DNA of 64,000 bases from Teredinibacter turnerae. Its GTDB lineage: Bacteria > Pseudomonadota > Gammaproteobacteria > Pseudomonadales > Cellvibrionaceae. The notes below the pieces were generated by a model that was given only the letters and a program-made list of their open reading frames with translations, did no database searches and had not been told where the DNA came from. Below, in pieces: positions 50,052 through 62,692 of the stretch. The stretch lies in the NCBI RefSeq assembly GCF_037935975.1, contig NZ_CP149817.1, positions 5,208,001 through 5,272,000 of the forward strand, in the 5' to 3' direction. The translations under genes were made by a program, and so were the position numbers. Every line of letters starts with the position of its first letter. Position 1 is the stretch's first letter.

Positions 50052-50972
50052 ATGGCAAAACGTAAGGGACTGGGCCGTGGCCTGGACGCGTTGCTGAGCA
50101 ATGCCGGTGCTGCTGCGACTGGCGAAAGCCCGCAAACCGTCACCGAGATGGCGGCGCAAATCACATCACCGGAAACCAGCCGCGACGGCACTTTGAAAGA
50201 ACTTCCCGTTGAATTTCTGCAGCGTGGTAAGTACCAGCCCCGCCGCGATATGCATTCTGAAGCGTTGGAAGAGCTGGCAGAATCCATTAAAGCGCAGGGC
50301 GTAATGCAACCGATTGTGGTACGCCCTATCGCCGACAATCGCTACGAAATTATTGCCGGGGAACGCCGTTGGCGAGCGACTCAGCAGGCGGGTCTGGACA
50401 CAATTCCCGCCGTTGTGCGCGATGTCCCCGACGAAACGGCCATTGCTCTGGCGCTGATCGAAAACATTCAGCGTGAAGATCTCAACCCGGTCGAAGAGGC
50501 CATGGCACTCAAGCGCTTTCAGGACGAGTTCGAGCTTACCCAGCAGGAAGTTGCCGATGCGGTGGGCAAATCACGCGCGGCCGTTACCAATCTTATGCGC
50601 CTGCTGAACCTCACCACTGAAGTCAGCAAAATGCTGGAGCACGGCGATCTGGAAATGGGGCATGCCCGCTGCCTGCTGACGCTGGAGGAAGGTGCTCAGA
50701 AACGCGTAGCCAGACAAATCGTAGCGAAAGGCTTATCCGTACGTCAGGCGGAAGCGCTGGCAAGGCGGACCCAACAGGAAGACGCGAGCGACGGATCGGA
50801 TACCGAAACCGTCGACCCGGATATCAAAAAACTGGAAGAAGCCCTCGGTGAAAAAGTCGGTGTGCCGGTCATGGTGCAACACAGCGCTAAAGGCAAAGGT
50901 AAACTGGTGTTGAAATACAACAGCCTGGATGAGTTGGATGGTATTCTGGCGCATTTGGGGTACGAGCACTAA
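50052..50972 (+). CDS. parB: Chromosome-partitioning protein ParB (Spo0J)
   Basis: A 306-residue ParB. It starts with a basic arm (KRKGLGRGLDALLSNAG). The ParB/Srx-type CTP-binding domain (about 45-135) carries the GERRWRATQQAG motif. The central HTH (about 140-200) has EVADAVGKSRAAVTNLMRLL and the C-terminal dimer domain follows. It loads on parS as a CTP-dependent clamp. Two perfect parS sites are within recF (30576, 31224), 19-20 kb away across the origin. Confidence 0.96.
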   Translation: MAKRKGLGRGLDALLSNAGAAATGESPQTVTEMAAQITSPETSRDGTLKELPVEFLQRGKYQPRRDMHSEALEELAESIKAQGVMQPIVVRPIADNRYEIIAGERRWRATQQAGLDTIPAVVRDVPDETAIALALIENIQREDLNPVEEAMALKRFQDEFELTQQEVADAVGKSRAAVTNLMRLLNLTTEVSKMLEHGDLEMGHARCLLTLEEGAQKRVARQIVAKGLSVRQAEALARRTQQEDASDGSDTETVDPDIKKLEEALGEKVGVPVMVQHSAKGKGKLVLKYNSLDELDGILAHLGYEH

Positions 50973-51780
50973 GTAGCTCCTCACCCCGTGTTGCCCCTCC
51001 CCTTCTAGCTCGCGTTCGCCATCTGGACGCGAGCGGCGTATCAGTTAAATCCTCTATTTTATTACTTGTTCTTTTCCCCGGGAAAATACCACCGTTTATC
51101 GGCAAGTTGTCGGCCTCAAGGGGTGAGCTGTGTGCACGCCGCTGGTTGGAACGCTGCGTCCTTCCAGCCAGATTTTGGCTATTCAGTGGGTGAATGTTGC
51201 TGCGCCAAAATGGCGCGTAAAATTACATAAAGGGTCAGATTTTGAGGCAAAAATAGAGAAAATAAATGGTTCGACTTGCACCCATTTGATGTTACCTCAA
51301 GCGCCTGGTAGCGAAAGTACCTAATTTAGGTGTGGATATTTCGATCATAAACTCCGCGCAAAATAAGTAACAATGCATGCATTTACAGGAATTATTAGTG
51401 GACTCTTGCGCTTGATCAAGCACCACAGACTCCCTATAATCCTTCCCGCCCTTTAATACGGTGGATTTTTGTTCATCTGGGTATAACTGGTGTAAAGACG
51501 CAAATCCCAACAGCATTTCGCCTCGTTCAGGCGCACAGAAAAATGGGGGATTTGCACAGAAAATCTCGGGCCGTTAGCGCACGACCAACATTCCTGAACC
51601 CCCCTAATGCCGAAGATGGCGGGCGTCTGCCCGGGGTGTATTGCGCGAGTTAGTGCGGGTTGTTGGCATGAGGCTGGAGTCCGAAGCAGAACTAAAACAG
51701 TTGATGATCGGTTGAGACCGAGCGCACGTAATATAGTTCCACCTGGTTGGAATGGATTGCGTAAAAGCAGAAGGTAGATT
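50973..51780. other. Long non-coding region before the ATP synthase operon
   Basis: About 800 bases without a supported gene. It holds an 8-bp perfect stem after parB (51008-51015 with 51027-51034), a gcgcc/ggcgc hairpin near 51213, and the atp promoter candidate (51412-51440). A leader of roughly 330 bases then runs to atpI and is rich in G/C blocks that could fold. Confidence 0.6.
51412..51440 (+). promoter_or_regulatory. Candidate promoter of the atp operon
   Basis: TTGATC (51412-51417), a 17-base spacer, and a perfect TATAAT (51435-51440). Transcription would start near 51447, leaving a leader of about 330 bases before atpI. Confidence 0.6.
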
Positions 51781-52146
51781 ATGAAATCGCCAGCTTTGGC
51801 AGGAATACTCGCCCAGCTGGGTTTTGTGTTGCCGGCCAGTTGCGCACTGTTACTGCTGGGCATTGTGGAAGCCTACTCCTTCGCTCTGGGTGCGCTGGTG
51901 TACGCCCTTCCCAACGCCTACTTTACCCTGTATGCCTTTCGGTATCGCGGTGCACGAAACATCGCGCTTATCAACAAATCCTTTAACTGGGGCGAGTCTG
52001 GAAAATTTGCGCTGGTCGTCGTGGGTTTTGCTCTGGTGTACCGTTTTGTTACGCCGGTGAGCTCCCTTTACCTGTATGCAGGTTTTTGCAGCATGATTAT
52101 TTTTCAGTGGGGGCTATCAGTTTATCTGGGCCGCCGCTGGCTTTGA
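51781..52146 (+). CDS. atpI: ATP synthase subunit I
   Basis: A 121-residue protein with four membrane helices, starting MKSPALAGILAQLGFVLPAS. AtpI assists assembly of the c-ring or magnesium supply and is dispensable in several species. The helix pattern, a FALGALVYALPNAYFTLYAFR segment and the position as first gene of the atp operon identify it. The ATG follows GAAGGTAG closely. Confidence 0.9.
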   Translation: MKSPALAGILAQLGFVLPASCALLLLGIVEAYSFALGALVYALPNAYFTLYAFRYRGARNIALINKSFNWGESGKFALVVVGFALVYRFVTPVSSLYLYAGFCSMIIFQWGLSVYLGRRWL

Positions 52147-52199
52147 CTGAGTCAAAGCACATACAGAATTTAAATGACTTATGAAAGGTGAAACAATAG

Positions 52200-53135
<936 letters not shown>

Positions 53136-53174
53136 TTTTTCTCTTTCATTCATTTTAATTAACGACATTTTTAG

Positions 53175-53432
<258 letters not shown>

Positions 53433-53504
53433 TTCGACAATAGTTGTCGAGGTGCCTCAGACTCTGAGGCTTTTATCCATTACACAGTCAATCGAGGTGT
53501 TGGT

Positions 53505-53975
53505 GTGAATATCAACCTTACACTCATCGGTCAGTCGCTCACATTCATTGCGTTCATTTTGTTCACAATGAAATTCGTCTGGCCCCTGTTGATCAACGTG
53601 ATGCAGGCGCGAGAGCAACGCATTTCCGAAGGTTTGTTGGCTGCCGAGCGCGCCGACAAAGACTTGGAACTGGCGCAAGCGAAAGCCACAGCCGAGATCA
53701 AGCAAGCCAAGCAACAGGCGGCGGAAATCGTCGAACAGGCTAACAAGCGCTCCAGTCAAATTATTGAAGAAGCGAAAGAGCAGGCTCGCGCTGAAGGCGA
53801 CCGCATTAAGGCGCAAGCCGAAGCGGAAGTTGCGCGTCAGGTGAGTCAGGCTCGTGAAGAGCTGCGCAGCAAAGTTGCGGTGCTCGCAATCGCCGGTGCT
53901 GAAAAAGTGCTTGGTGAATCTATTGATGCCAGCAAGCACAATAGCATGCTCGATAAATTGGCAGCGGAGCTATAA
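53505..53975 (+). CDS. atpF: ATP synthase F0 subunit b
   Basis: A 156-residue stalk protein. One N-terminal membrane helix (about 5-26, [13 protein letters not shown]) is followed by a long charged coiled coil rich in A, E, K and Q. Two copies link F0 to F1 as the stator. The start is GTG at 53505 (MNINLTLIG). Normal length. Confidence 0.96.
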   Translation: MNINLTLIGQSLTFIAFILFTMKFVWPLLINVMQAREQRISEGLLAAERADKDLELAQAKATAEIKQAKQQAAEIVEQANKRSSQIIEEAKEQARAEGDRIKAQAEAEVARQVSQAREELRSKVAVLAIAGAEKVLGESIDASKHNSMLDKLAAEL

Positions 53976-53987
53976 GCGGAGCATATC

Positions 53988-54524
53988 ATGGCTGAATTAA
54001 CCACCCTTGCGCGTCCCTACGCCAAAGCCGCATTCGAGCATGCATTGCAGGCGAAGTCGCTGGAGGCCTGGGCGTCGGCATTGGTAACCGCAGCGGCAGT
54101 TGCTCAAGACGATAAAGTCCAGGCTCTCCTGTCCTCCCCGAGCTTCACGTCGTCGGCTAAGGCCGCCACGTTTATTAGCTTGTGCACTGAGGAACTGGAC
54201 GAGTCGCAGCAGAACTTTCTCACCGTTCTGTCGGAAAACAACCGCCTGCCGCTTTTACCGGAAATCGCCTCCCTGTTTGCCGCGTTCAAAGCGAATTATG
54301 AAAAAGCGGTGGATGTCCAGGTGAGCAGTGCTTACGAGATAGATGACGCCGTGCAGGAGAAACTGGCTGCGAGCCTGAGCAAAAAGCTCGATCGGCAAGT
54401 GAGCCTGCATGCAGATGTCGATACAAGCCTCATTGGCGGTGCGGTCGTTCGCGCCGGTGATACGGTGATCGACCTGTCTGTGAAAGGCAAACTGGCACAA
54501 CTCGCCGACGCGATGATCCACTAG
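53988..54524 (+). CDS. atpH: ATP synthase F1 subunit delta
   Basis: A 178-residue stator cap. It starts AELTTLARPYAKAAFEHA and has a C-terminal DTSLIGGAVVRAGDTVIDLS, the delta/OSCP signature. It joins subunit b to the top of alpha3beta3. It follows atpF after 12 bases. Confidence 0.96.
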   Translation: MAELTTLARPYAKAAFEHALQAKSLEAWASALVTAAAVAQDDKVQALLSSPSFTSSAKAATFISLCTEELDESQQNFLTVLSENNRLPLLPEIASLFAAFKANYEKAVDVQVSSAYEIDDAVQEKLAASLSKKLDRQVSLHADVDTSLIGGAVVRAGDTVIDLSVKGKLAQLADAMIH

Positions 54525-54578
54525 AGCACGCCGCAAGAACCGAATTGAAACCCCTAAATACAGGTAGGGAACAATAGT

Positions 54579-56120
54579 ATGCAACAGCTGAATCCTTCTG
54601 AAATCAGTGAAATTATTAAGGCGCGGATCGACAATCTTTCAGTGTCCACCGAAGCGCAAAACGAAGGTACCGTGGTTTCTGTAACCGACGGTATCATTCG
54701 TATCCATGGTCTGGCCGACGTTATGTACGGCGAGATGATCGAATTTGAAGGCGGTGTTTACGGTATCGCTCTTAACCTGGAACGAGACTCCGTTGGTGCT
54801 GTTGTTCTTGGTGAATATGAGGGTGTAGCCGAAGGTCAGACCTGCAAGTGTACCGGTCGTATTCTCGAAGTGCCGGTCGGTCCGGAACTGCAGGGTCGCG
54901 TAGTCGATACTCTGGGTAACCCCATCGACGGGAAAGGCCCGATCGACGCCAAACAAACCGACGCGATCGAAAAAATCGCCCCGGGTGTTATTGCCCGTCA
55001 ATCCGTTGACCAGCCAGTACAGATCGGCCTGAAAGCGGTAGATACCATGGTTCCGATTGGTCGCGGTCAGCGCGAGCTGATTATCGGCGACCGCCAAACC
55101 GGTAAGTCGGCGATTGCGGTGGATGCCATCATCAACCAGAAAGGTACAGGTATTAAATGTATCTATGTCGCTATCGGCCAGAAAGCATCTTCTATTGCTT
55201 CCGTGGTGCGCAAGCTCGAAGAGCACGGTGCGATGGAGCACACCATTATCGTTGCCGCGACCGCATCTGACCCGGCTGCGATGCAATACCTGGCACCGTT
55301 TGCCGGTTGTACGATGGGCGAGTATTACCGCGATCGCGGTGAAGACTGTCTGATTATTTACGACGACCTCACCAAGCAGGCTTGGGCGTACCGCCAGATT
55401 TCCCTGCTGCTGCGTCGCCCACCTGGCCGAGAAGCCTACCCTGGTGATGTGTTTTACTTGCACTCCCGCTTGCTCGAGCGTGCGGCGCGCGTGAATGCTG
55501 ACTATGTGGAAAAATTCACCAATGGTGAAGTTAAAGGCCAAACCGGTTCGCTGACTGCCCTGCCCATTATCGAAACCCAGGCGGGTGACGTGTCTGCATT
55601 CGTACCGACCAACGTGATCTCGATTACCGACGGTCAGATCTTCCTCGAGTCCGACCTGTTCAACGCGGGTATTCGCCCGGCAATGAATGCTGGTATCTCG
55701 GTCTCCCGTGTGGGTGGTTCGGCACAGACCAAGGTGATCAAAAAGCTTTCTGGTGGTATTCGTACCGCACTGGCGCAGTACCGCGAACTGGCGGCATTTG
55801 CGCAGTTTGCCTCTGATCTCGACGAGGCGACCAAAGCGCAGTTGAACCACGGTCAGCGCGTAACTGAGCTGATGAAGCAAAAGCAGTATTCTCCGCAGTC
55901 TGTTGCCGAAATGGCCGTTGTTGTTTACGCCGCGAACGAAGGCTTCTTGAACGATGTAGAAGTTGTCAAAATTGGCGCGTTCGAATCTGCTCTGCTCAGT
56001 TACATGAACAGCAGCCAGGCGGAACTGATGGCTGAAATGAATACCGGTGCTTACAGCGACGATATCGCGGTAAAACTGAAAGGTGCTCTGGAGAACTTCA
56101 AAGCCACCCAAACCTGGTAA
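54579..56120 (+). CDS. atpA: ATP synthase F1 subunit alpha
   Basis: A 513-residue non-catalytic nucleotide-binding subunit of standard length. The P-loop is GDRQTGKSA near residue 170. [17 protein letters not shown] is the conserved 'alpha/beta signature' region. It starts [17 protein letters not shown]. Three copies alternate with beta in the F1 head. It has no unusual feature. Confidence 0.98.
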   Translation: MQQLNPSEISEIIKARIDNLSVSTEAQNEGTVVSVTDGIIRIHGLADVMYGEMIEFEGGVYGIALNLERDSVGAVVLGEYEGVAEGQTCKCTGRILEVPVGPELQGRVVDTLGNPIDGKGPIDAKQTDAIEKIAPGVIARQSVDQPVQIGLKAVDTMVPIGRGQRELIIGDRQTGKSAIAVDAIINQKGTGIKCIYVAIGQKASSIASVVRKLEEHGAMEHTIIVAATASDPAAMQYLAPFAGCTMGEYYRDRGEDCLIIYDDLTKQAWAYRQISLLLRRPPGREAYPGDVFYLHSRLLERAARVNADYVEKFTNGEVKGQTGSLTALPIIETQAGDVSAFVPTNVISITDGQIFLESDLFNAGIRPAMNAGISVSRVGGSAQTKVIKKLSGGIRTALAQYRELAAFAQFASDLDEATKAQLNHGQRVTELMKQKQYSPQSVAEMAVVVYAANEGFLNDVEVVKIGAFESALLSYMNSSQAELMAEMNTGAYSDDIAVKLKGALENFKATQTW

Positions 56121-56144
56121 TTCACAAGCTTCGGGACATAGATA

Positions 56145-57005
56145 ATGGCGAGCGGAAAAGAGATACGTACCAAAATCGGTAGTATCAAAAACACTCAAAA
56201 GATCACCAGCGCCATGGAAATGGTGGCCGCGTCCAAAATGCGCAAAGCGCAGGAGCGCATGGAAACCGGTAAGCCCTACGCTAAGCGCATGCGCGAAGTG
56301 GTCGGGCATATTGCCGCAGGTAACCTGGAGTATCAGCATCTTTACCTCACCGAGCGCGAAGTGAAGCGCGTGGGTTACATTGTGGTTTCCACGGATCGCG
56401 GCCTGTGCGGTGGCCTTAATATAAACCTGTTTAAGGCCATTTTGCGCCATAGTAAAGACTGGGCTGATCGCGGTGCACAAACCGATTTCTGCATGGTCGG
56501 CGCTAAAGGTGCTGCCTTTTTCAAAAGTGTGGGTGCTAACATTCTTGCCAGTGTGCGAGACATCGGCGAGTCACCGTCAGTAACCAGCCTTATCGGTAGC
56601 GTCAAAGTTATGCTGGATGCGTTTGCAGAGGGCAAAATCGACCGCTTGTACGTATGTAGTAACGATTTTGTTAATACGATGACGCAAACCCCCAAGGTGG
56701 AGCGTCTGCTACCGCTGAAACCGGAAGATGGTGAGATCAAAAAGCGCAGCTGGGATTACATCTACGAGCCCGATGCCCATGAGCTATTGGATGGGTTGAT
56801 GGTGCGCTATATCGAGTCTCAGGTGTTCCAGGCTGTTGTTGAAAACGGCGCCTGTGAGCAAGCAGCGCGTATGATTGCCATGAAAAGTGCGACCGATAAT
56901 GCCGGCAACCTGATTAGCGATTTGCAATTGGCTTACAACAAGGCGCGCCAAGCGGCGATTACGCAGGAGCTGTCAGAAATTGTGAGCGGTGCTGCGGCCG
57001 TGTAA
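56145..57005 (+). CDS. atpG: ATP synthase F1 subunit gamma
   Basis: A 286-residue central rotor shaft. The N-terminal helix reads [20 protein letters not shown], and the C-terminal helix contains [17 protein letters not shown]. Both are diagnostic, and the two helices form the antiparallel coiled coil that turns inside alpha3beta3. It lies 24 bases after atpA. It is followed by an unusually long 165-base gap before atpD. Confidence 0.97.
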   Translation: MASGKEIRTKIGSIKNTQKITSAMEMVAASKMRKAQERMETGKPYAKRMREVVGHIAAGNLEYQHLYLTEREVKRVGYIVVSTDRGLCGGLNINLFKAILRHSKDWADRGAQTDFCMVGAKGAAFFKSVGANILASVRDIGESPSVTSLIGSVKVMLDAFAEGKIDRLYVCSNDFVNTMTQTPKVERLLPLKPEDGEIKKRSWDYIYEPDAHELLDGLMVRYIESQVFQAVVENGACEQAARMIAMKSATDNAGNLISDLQLAYNKARQAAITQELSEIVSGAAAV

Positions 57006-58583
<1,578 letters not shown>

Positions 58584-58637
58584 GATACGGTGACCCCGGT
58601 TCGCTGGGGTTTCAACTGAATCACAAAGGCAAACACA

Positions 58638-59063
58638 ATGGCATTAACCATACATTGCAATATCGTCAGTGCCGAGCAGGAAATCTTCTCAGGCCTGGTA
58701 GAGCTGCTGGTGGCTGCCGCAACTGAAGGCGACGTGGGTATTGGTTACGGCCACGCACCCTTTCTTTGCGCACTTAAACCTGGCCCTGTTCGTGTCAAAA
58801 AACAGGGTGGCACCGAAGAAGTGTTCTATGTATCCGGCGGTTACCTCGAAGTCCAGCCAGACAGTGTGACGGTTCTCGCCGACACCGCGCTGCGTGCAGT
58901 CGACATGGATGAAGCGTCTGCTGAAATGGCGAAAAAAGAAGCCGAAGAAGCACTGGCGAGCCAGTCAGGCGACGGCATTGATTACTCCAAAGCTGCCGCC
59001 CGCCTCGCCGAAGCTGCCGCGCAACTGCGCACGCTACAGGCAATTCGCAAGCGTGCACGTTAA
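58638..59063 (+). CDS. atpC: ATP synthase F1 subunit epsilon
   Basis: A 141-residue subunit. The N-terminal beta barrel has [10 protein letters not shown] and [16 protein letters not shown], and the C-terminal two-helix hairpin is rich in alanine. It couples gamma to the c-ring and can inhibit hydrolysis. It is the last gene of the operon, followed by a strong terminator 23 bases later. Confidence 0.96.
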   Translation: MALTIHCNIVSAEQEIFSGLVELLVAAATEGDVGIGYGHAPFLCALKPGPVRVKKQGGTEEVFYVSGGYLEVQPDSVTVLADTALRAVDMDEASAEMAKKEAEEALASQSGDGIDYSKAAARLAEAAAQLRTLQAIRKRAR

Positions 59064-59086
59064 TTTCCCGCGTGCTTTCCAACCTA

Positions 59087-59114
59087 AAAGGCAGCCCATT
59101 GGCTGCCTTTTTTT
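59087..59114 (+). terminator. Strong rho-independent terminator of the atp operon
   Basis: A 10-bp perfect stem (aaaggcagcc, 59087-59096, with ggctgccttt, 59101-59110), a 4-base loop, and seven T from 59108. Confidence 0.95.
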
Positions 59115-59211
59115 ATGACAAATTTAAAAACTTTTGTGAGGATCTATTGACGATTTAAACAGGCATCGTAAGCTAAATGCCTGATACACGCATAAAGGAT
59201 CGTGCAACCCT

Positions 59212-59769
59212 GTGTACGTTTACACTCCCGCCGGACTCTCTTTCCTAATCTTGATCATTGCGTCAGCGCTGGTTGTTGTGGCGTGCGGCGCGGACACCAC
59301 CCCAGAGGGATCGCCTATGTTATTCATCAAAAATCCTCCACCAACCAGTTACGTCATCAGTTCGCCACTATCCGGCCTGTTACAAAAAGACGGTAAGCCC
59401 CTGCCGAAGACTAAAATCATCCGTCGGCTCCGCTGGAACAGTAATGAAGACGGAATCGAGCAGGAGTTTTATTCGGACGAAAACGGGTACTTCGATCTAC
59501 CTGCGCACGAAGAGACGCTTGAGATTCCTGCTCTGGTGCAGTTCGTGGCGAAAACCGATTTGTATGCCATTATCGATGGCGAACGCGATCAGTTCTGGTT
59601 TTCCAGCAAGATGGACAAGGATATGGATAGTGAGTTTGAGTCCACACCCCTAGGTGTCGTTTGTGATCTTGAGAGCGAGGAGTTTGGAGTGAATATCAAT
59701 GGTGGGCTCTGCTTGACCAAATGTGTGTGGGAAAATATGCCCAAGGAGGATGATCCAAATGTACCATAG
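59212..59769 (+). CDS. Predicted lipoprotein, DUF6795-like, partner of lipase
   Basis: A 185-residue protein. A hydrophobic N-terminus ends in VVVACGAD, a plausible lipobox with Cys25. The middle (SPLSGLLQKDGKPLPKTKI) and YSDENGYFDLPAHEE resemble the DUF6795 fold, a carboxypeptidase-regulatory-like beta sandwich; the family name is from memory. The start is GTG at 59212. Its last 11 bases overlap the lipase gene, so the two are translated together. The function is unknown; it could be a chaperone, secretion adaptor or immunity protein for the lipase. Confidence 0.65.
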   Translation: MYVYTPAGLSFLILIIASALVVVACGADTTPEGSPMLFIKNPPPTSYVISSPLSGLLQKDGKPLPKTKIIRRLRWNSNEDGIEQEFYSDENGYFDLPAHEETLEIPALVQFVAKTDLYAIIDGERDQFWFSSKMDKDMDSEFESTPLGVVCDLESEEFGVNINGGLCLTKCVWENMPKEDDPNVP

Positions 59770-60928
59770 GGAAGTGTTTCCTAGAGTTGCCGCTGAAATT
59801 GCGCAGTCCTGTTACTCTGTTAATGAGGGAGATGAAAAAAGCCTCAAGGCCTTTCTTATGCAGCCAATATTCAGTAAAAGCTCTGCGGATAAGACAGTTC
59901 TGAGAGCTGAGCTTGGAGGTCGAGTTTTTCGCAGGGCTGAAGATGCTTTTGGGCTAGCGGCAATCGGTCAGGGAAGTTTTCAAAACCAACTGTTTTTGAT
60001 TTTCAGGGGCACCACCAAAGCCAACAATAAAGCGGACTTTATCACCGATGCACGGATAGGTCTTACGAGTGGGCCAAGCGGATGGTCGGTGCACATCGGG
60101 TTTAATCACACGTTTACCAGCATGCTTCCGGAAATACGCGCTTTCATTTCGTCTCTCAAAGAACCGATTACAACGGTACATTGTATCGGGCATAGTTTGG
60201 GGGGGGCGGTTGCCACACTGGCAGCAGATTGGAGTTATGCAAATATCTGTAAGGATGTAAAACTGTATACCTTTGGTCAGCCCAGAGTGGGGCTCACAGG
60301 CTATGCAAAGCATCTTACGCAACGGCTGGGCAAAGAAAATATTCACCGGGTGTATCACACCACTGATCCGGTGCCCATGGTGCCCGTTTTTCCTTACGCA
60401 CATAGCCCGTTACCGGGTATGGGGCACCGAATAGATTCAGAACACCACATTGCGTCCGCCGCGGCCCACAGCATCAACCTATACATCGCGAGCACCAAAG
60501 GCAAACAATGGCAGCAACTCGAGCGGGGATTGCCCAAATTTGATCATGAAGATGCTATTGCGGATTGGCTGCACAGCAATCGTGATCAAAACCCAAACAG
60601 TCCAAAAACCTTTGAATATTTAGAACGAGCCATTGTATGGTTGATCGCCAAATGTTTTGCGCAGTTTATCAACGTGGCCCAGCTGGCTTTTATGGGCGTG
60701 CATACGTTCTTGGATAAACTGGCTTGGCTCCTCTCGACGGCGTGGGAATGGGCTGAAGACTCCGCAAAATGGGTTAAGTTGTTCGTAAAAAAAGTCATGC
60801 GAATACTTGGTGTGCCCACACGTGACATCGGGGACAAACCCAGCCGCTCGTTTTTACGCTATATTCTCACCGCGTTGCTACGGCGTAGTTATGAATTGGC
60901 GCAGAGGGCCATTCGGCAGATTCACTAA
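59759..60928 (+). CDS. Class 3 (alpha/beta-hydrolase) lipase
   Basis: A 389-residue protein. The nucleophile elbow is GHSLGGA with Ser146. The oxyanion-side motif is LIFRGTTKA near residue 82-90. A likely catalytic aspartate is in TTDPVPMVP near 204, and a histidine is in AAHSINLY near 236. This matches fungal-type class 3 lipases. The last ~120 residues contain hydrophobic/amphipathic helices and a basic end. There is no signal peptide, so export, if any, needs another route such as type VI secretion. The ATG at 59759 has AAGGAGG nine bases upstream. A run of eight G (60199-60206) lies in the active-site codons. Confidence 0.8.
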   Translation: MYHREVFPRVAAEIAQSCYSVNEGDEKSLKAFLMQPIFSKSSADKTVLRAELGGRVFRRAEDAFGLAAIGQGSFQNQLFLIFRGTTKANNKADFITDARIGLTSGPSGWSVHIGFNHTFTSMLPEIRAFISSLKEPITTVHCIGHSLGGAVATLAADWSYANICKDVKLYTFGQPRVGLTGYAKHLTQRLGKENIHRVYHTTDPVPMVPVFPYAHSPLPGMGHRIDSEHHIASAAAHSINLYIASTKGKQWQQLERGLPKFDHEDAIADWLHSNRDQNPNSPKTFEYLERAIVWLIAKCFAQFINVAQLAFMGVHTFLDKLAWLLSTAWEWAEDSAKWVKLFVKKVMRILGVPTRDIGDKPSRSFLRYILTALLRRSYELAQRAIRQIH

Positions 60929-60942
60929 ATCGGTTATTAATA

Positions 60943-60972
60943 GTGGTGGTAGGTTATTAAACCGACCACCAC
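60943..60972. terminator. Hairpin between convergent genes
   Basis: gtggtggt (60943-60950) pairs with accaccac (60965-60972), with an inner ggtt/aacc stem. It lies between two convergent stop codons. It has no T-run, so it may be a folding or bidirectional termination element. Confidence 0.35.
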
Positions 60973-60980
60973 CAACATAT

Positions 60981-62450
60981 CTACACCGATTTACGCAGGT
61001 ATTTACGTACTTTTCTGGACGCCGCGCTGTCTTTCAGTTGTTTTACCCGCGCAATGCCCTCTTCCCCGCCATGTGCCACCAGGTAGCGTGCTAGCCAGAT
61101 CGTGAGATTCACTTCATCGCGATTATCGGCAGTCATGCCGTACTGGTTGAGTAGTGAAAAGGCCAGTTCAGTAATTTGCGGGTTCACAATATTCTCTTGA
61201 ACCAGCTTTTTCGCGCCATTTGCCTGGAGTGGCAGATAAGGCCCGGACAGCATGTTGTATACGCGCTGTGCCTGTAACTGCCCTGCAGGCGCGAGTTGCA
61301 AGTTGCGGTTGAGTACCTTGTTCCAGGTCACATAAACATGCAGGTTGGCGATGCCGATATGCGTGTGCTGGAGTATTTTATCGTTTCTAGTATCGTTAAC
61401 GATGGTTTGCATGAACGGCAAGTAGCGGTAATTGCCGCTAATTGCGAGAAATTTAATGAGCCAGGCCACTTCATCTACATCTTGCTTGTCGTTTATAGCT
61501 GGCAACCTTTTTTCGATTTCCTGCTGTAGAGGGTCGTAGATGCGGGCGTCGGTTAAACCTGCCCACTGCAATTGTTTATAGGCATCCCGCTGGGTCAGGT
61601 ACACGCCCGATGCCATACGCGCGGCGAAATTAGCAACAACTGTTTCGTAGTCGGTACCGCTTTGCGTGGTTATGCGTTGGCCTTCGGGTATATGGAAAGG
61701 TTCAACTATGTTGTGAACTCTTAAAGGGCTATCCCGGTTTGCCCGAGAGAGCCGCACTTCGCCAAGGTACGGATAGTTCAGAAATACCTCTTTATAGCGT
61801 CGTTTCGCCAGGTCAGTCTTGGTAAGAAAGTGATCGTACAGGCCAAGGGTTGCTGGTGAACCCAGTTTAGCGAACACCGCTTCCAGGTCGTCCCCTACAG
61901 AGACATTTGCCAGAGCTGCGTTTGGTGCAGTTTGGCGTTGCGCTTTGAGCCAGTGGCGAGTGTCGGAAAGATCGATGGATTCGGGCGAGAGTATCGCGCC
62001 ACGCACCCGGGTATCGCCTTTGATGCTGGCAATCGCGTGTTTCGTAAGATTTTTAAGATGGCGTAATTCACTGTTCTGCAAGACGTTTTCGAGAAACGGC
62101 AAATAGCGTGTGTTGCGAGTGCTACCAATACCGCGGGCAAGGGCATAGGTCGTATTGAACCACTGCGGCAGGGCATGCTCGTAGTGTTGATAGAGTACCG
62201 CGGCGGCAAGATCGCTGATGCGCTGATCAATCTGCTCGGCACGCTCTATCAATTCACCTGCGAACTCCACCTCCGCAGGGTCATTGCTTAATAGTAGTTG
62301 GCCAATAACGAGATTTTCGGCGTTTGGCGTATTTTGTGCCGTGGGAGCACGAGTGGCGGGCTTGTTGGCAGCGGCCACCTGGTAGATGAGTAAGAGTGCA
62401 GAAAAGAAAAACAGGGTTTTAACCTGGCGGGCAATACCGGTACTCAGCAT
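60981..62450 (-). CDS. Large exported protein of unknown family
   Basis: A 489-residue protein with a signal peptide (hydrophobic ~12-27, ending VAAA-N). No family was recognised. Much of the mature protein appears helical with repeat-like segments: NTRYLPFLENVLQNSELRHLKN and NYRYLPFMQTIVNDTRNDKI share a xRYLPFxxxxxxxxxxxx(N/D)xxI pattern, as in HEAT-like repeats. A middle section (about 170-260) is more beta-like. The ATG at 62450 has a weak ribosome site. It is a single leftward gene converging with the lipase gene. Confidence 0.68.
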   Translation of the reverse strand: MLSTGIARQVKTLFFFSALLLIYQVAAANKPATRAPTAQNTPNAENLVIGQLLLSNDPAEVEFAGELIERAEQIDQRISDLAAAVLYQHYEHALPQWFNTTYALARGIGSTRNTRYLPFLENVLQNSELRHLKNLTKHAIASIKGDTRVRGAILSPESIDLSDTRHWLKAQRQTAPNAALANVSVGDDLEAVFAKLGSPATLGLYDHFLTKTDLAKRRYKEVFLNYPYLGEVRLSRANRDSPLRVHNIVEPFHIPEGQRITTQSGTDYETVVANFAARMASGVYLTQRDAYKQLQWAGLTDARIYDPLQQEIEKRLPAINDKQDVDEVAWLIKFLAISGNYRYLPFMQTIVNDTRNDKILQHTHIGIANLHVYVTWNKVLNRNLQLAPAGQLQAQRVYNMLSGPYLPLQANGAKKLVQENIVNPQITELAFSLLNQYGMTADNRDEVNLTIWLARYLVAHGGEEGIARVKQLKDSAASRKVRKYLRKSV

Positions 62451-62692
62451 GAGTTTTTTATCACTTATTCGTTTAAAAGTGACACCTTAATAAAACCAAA
62501 ATAAACCGGCAATGAATTAGCGACAGGCACTTGATCTGGCGTTGGTGTGGGCACCACTCAGGTGGACCTGGCGGCAGGGAAATGGGTCTTATCTGGAAAG
62601 CGTCACATGTATCCCTTAAAATTGCAGTCTTAAGCCCTCTCCTATCTGTGTGACCGACTATTTCGACTTCCAATTTTCGCCACGATCGACCG

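Noticed and set aside
51130-51324. Plus-strand frame of 64 codons before the atp promoter
   Set aside because: It has no ribosome site, unusual composition and no recognisable family. It may be a remnant but cannot be supported.
54639-56480. Minus-strand open frame of 613 codons across atpA and the start of atpG
   Set aside because: It is an antisense shadow of atpA. Its length arises from codon bias on the opposite strand; no domain was seen.
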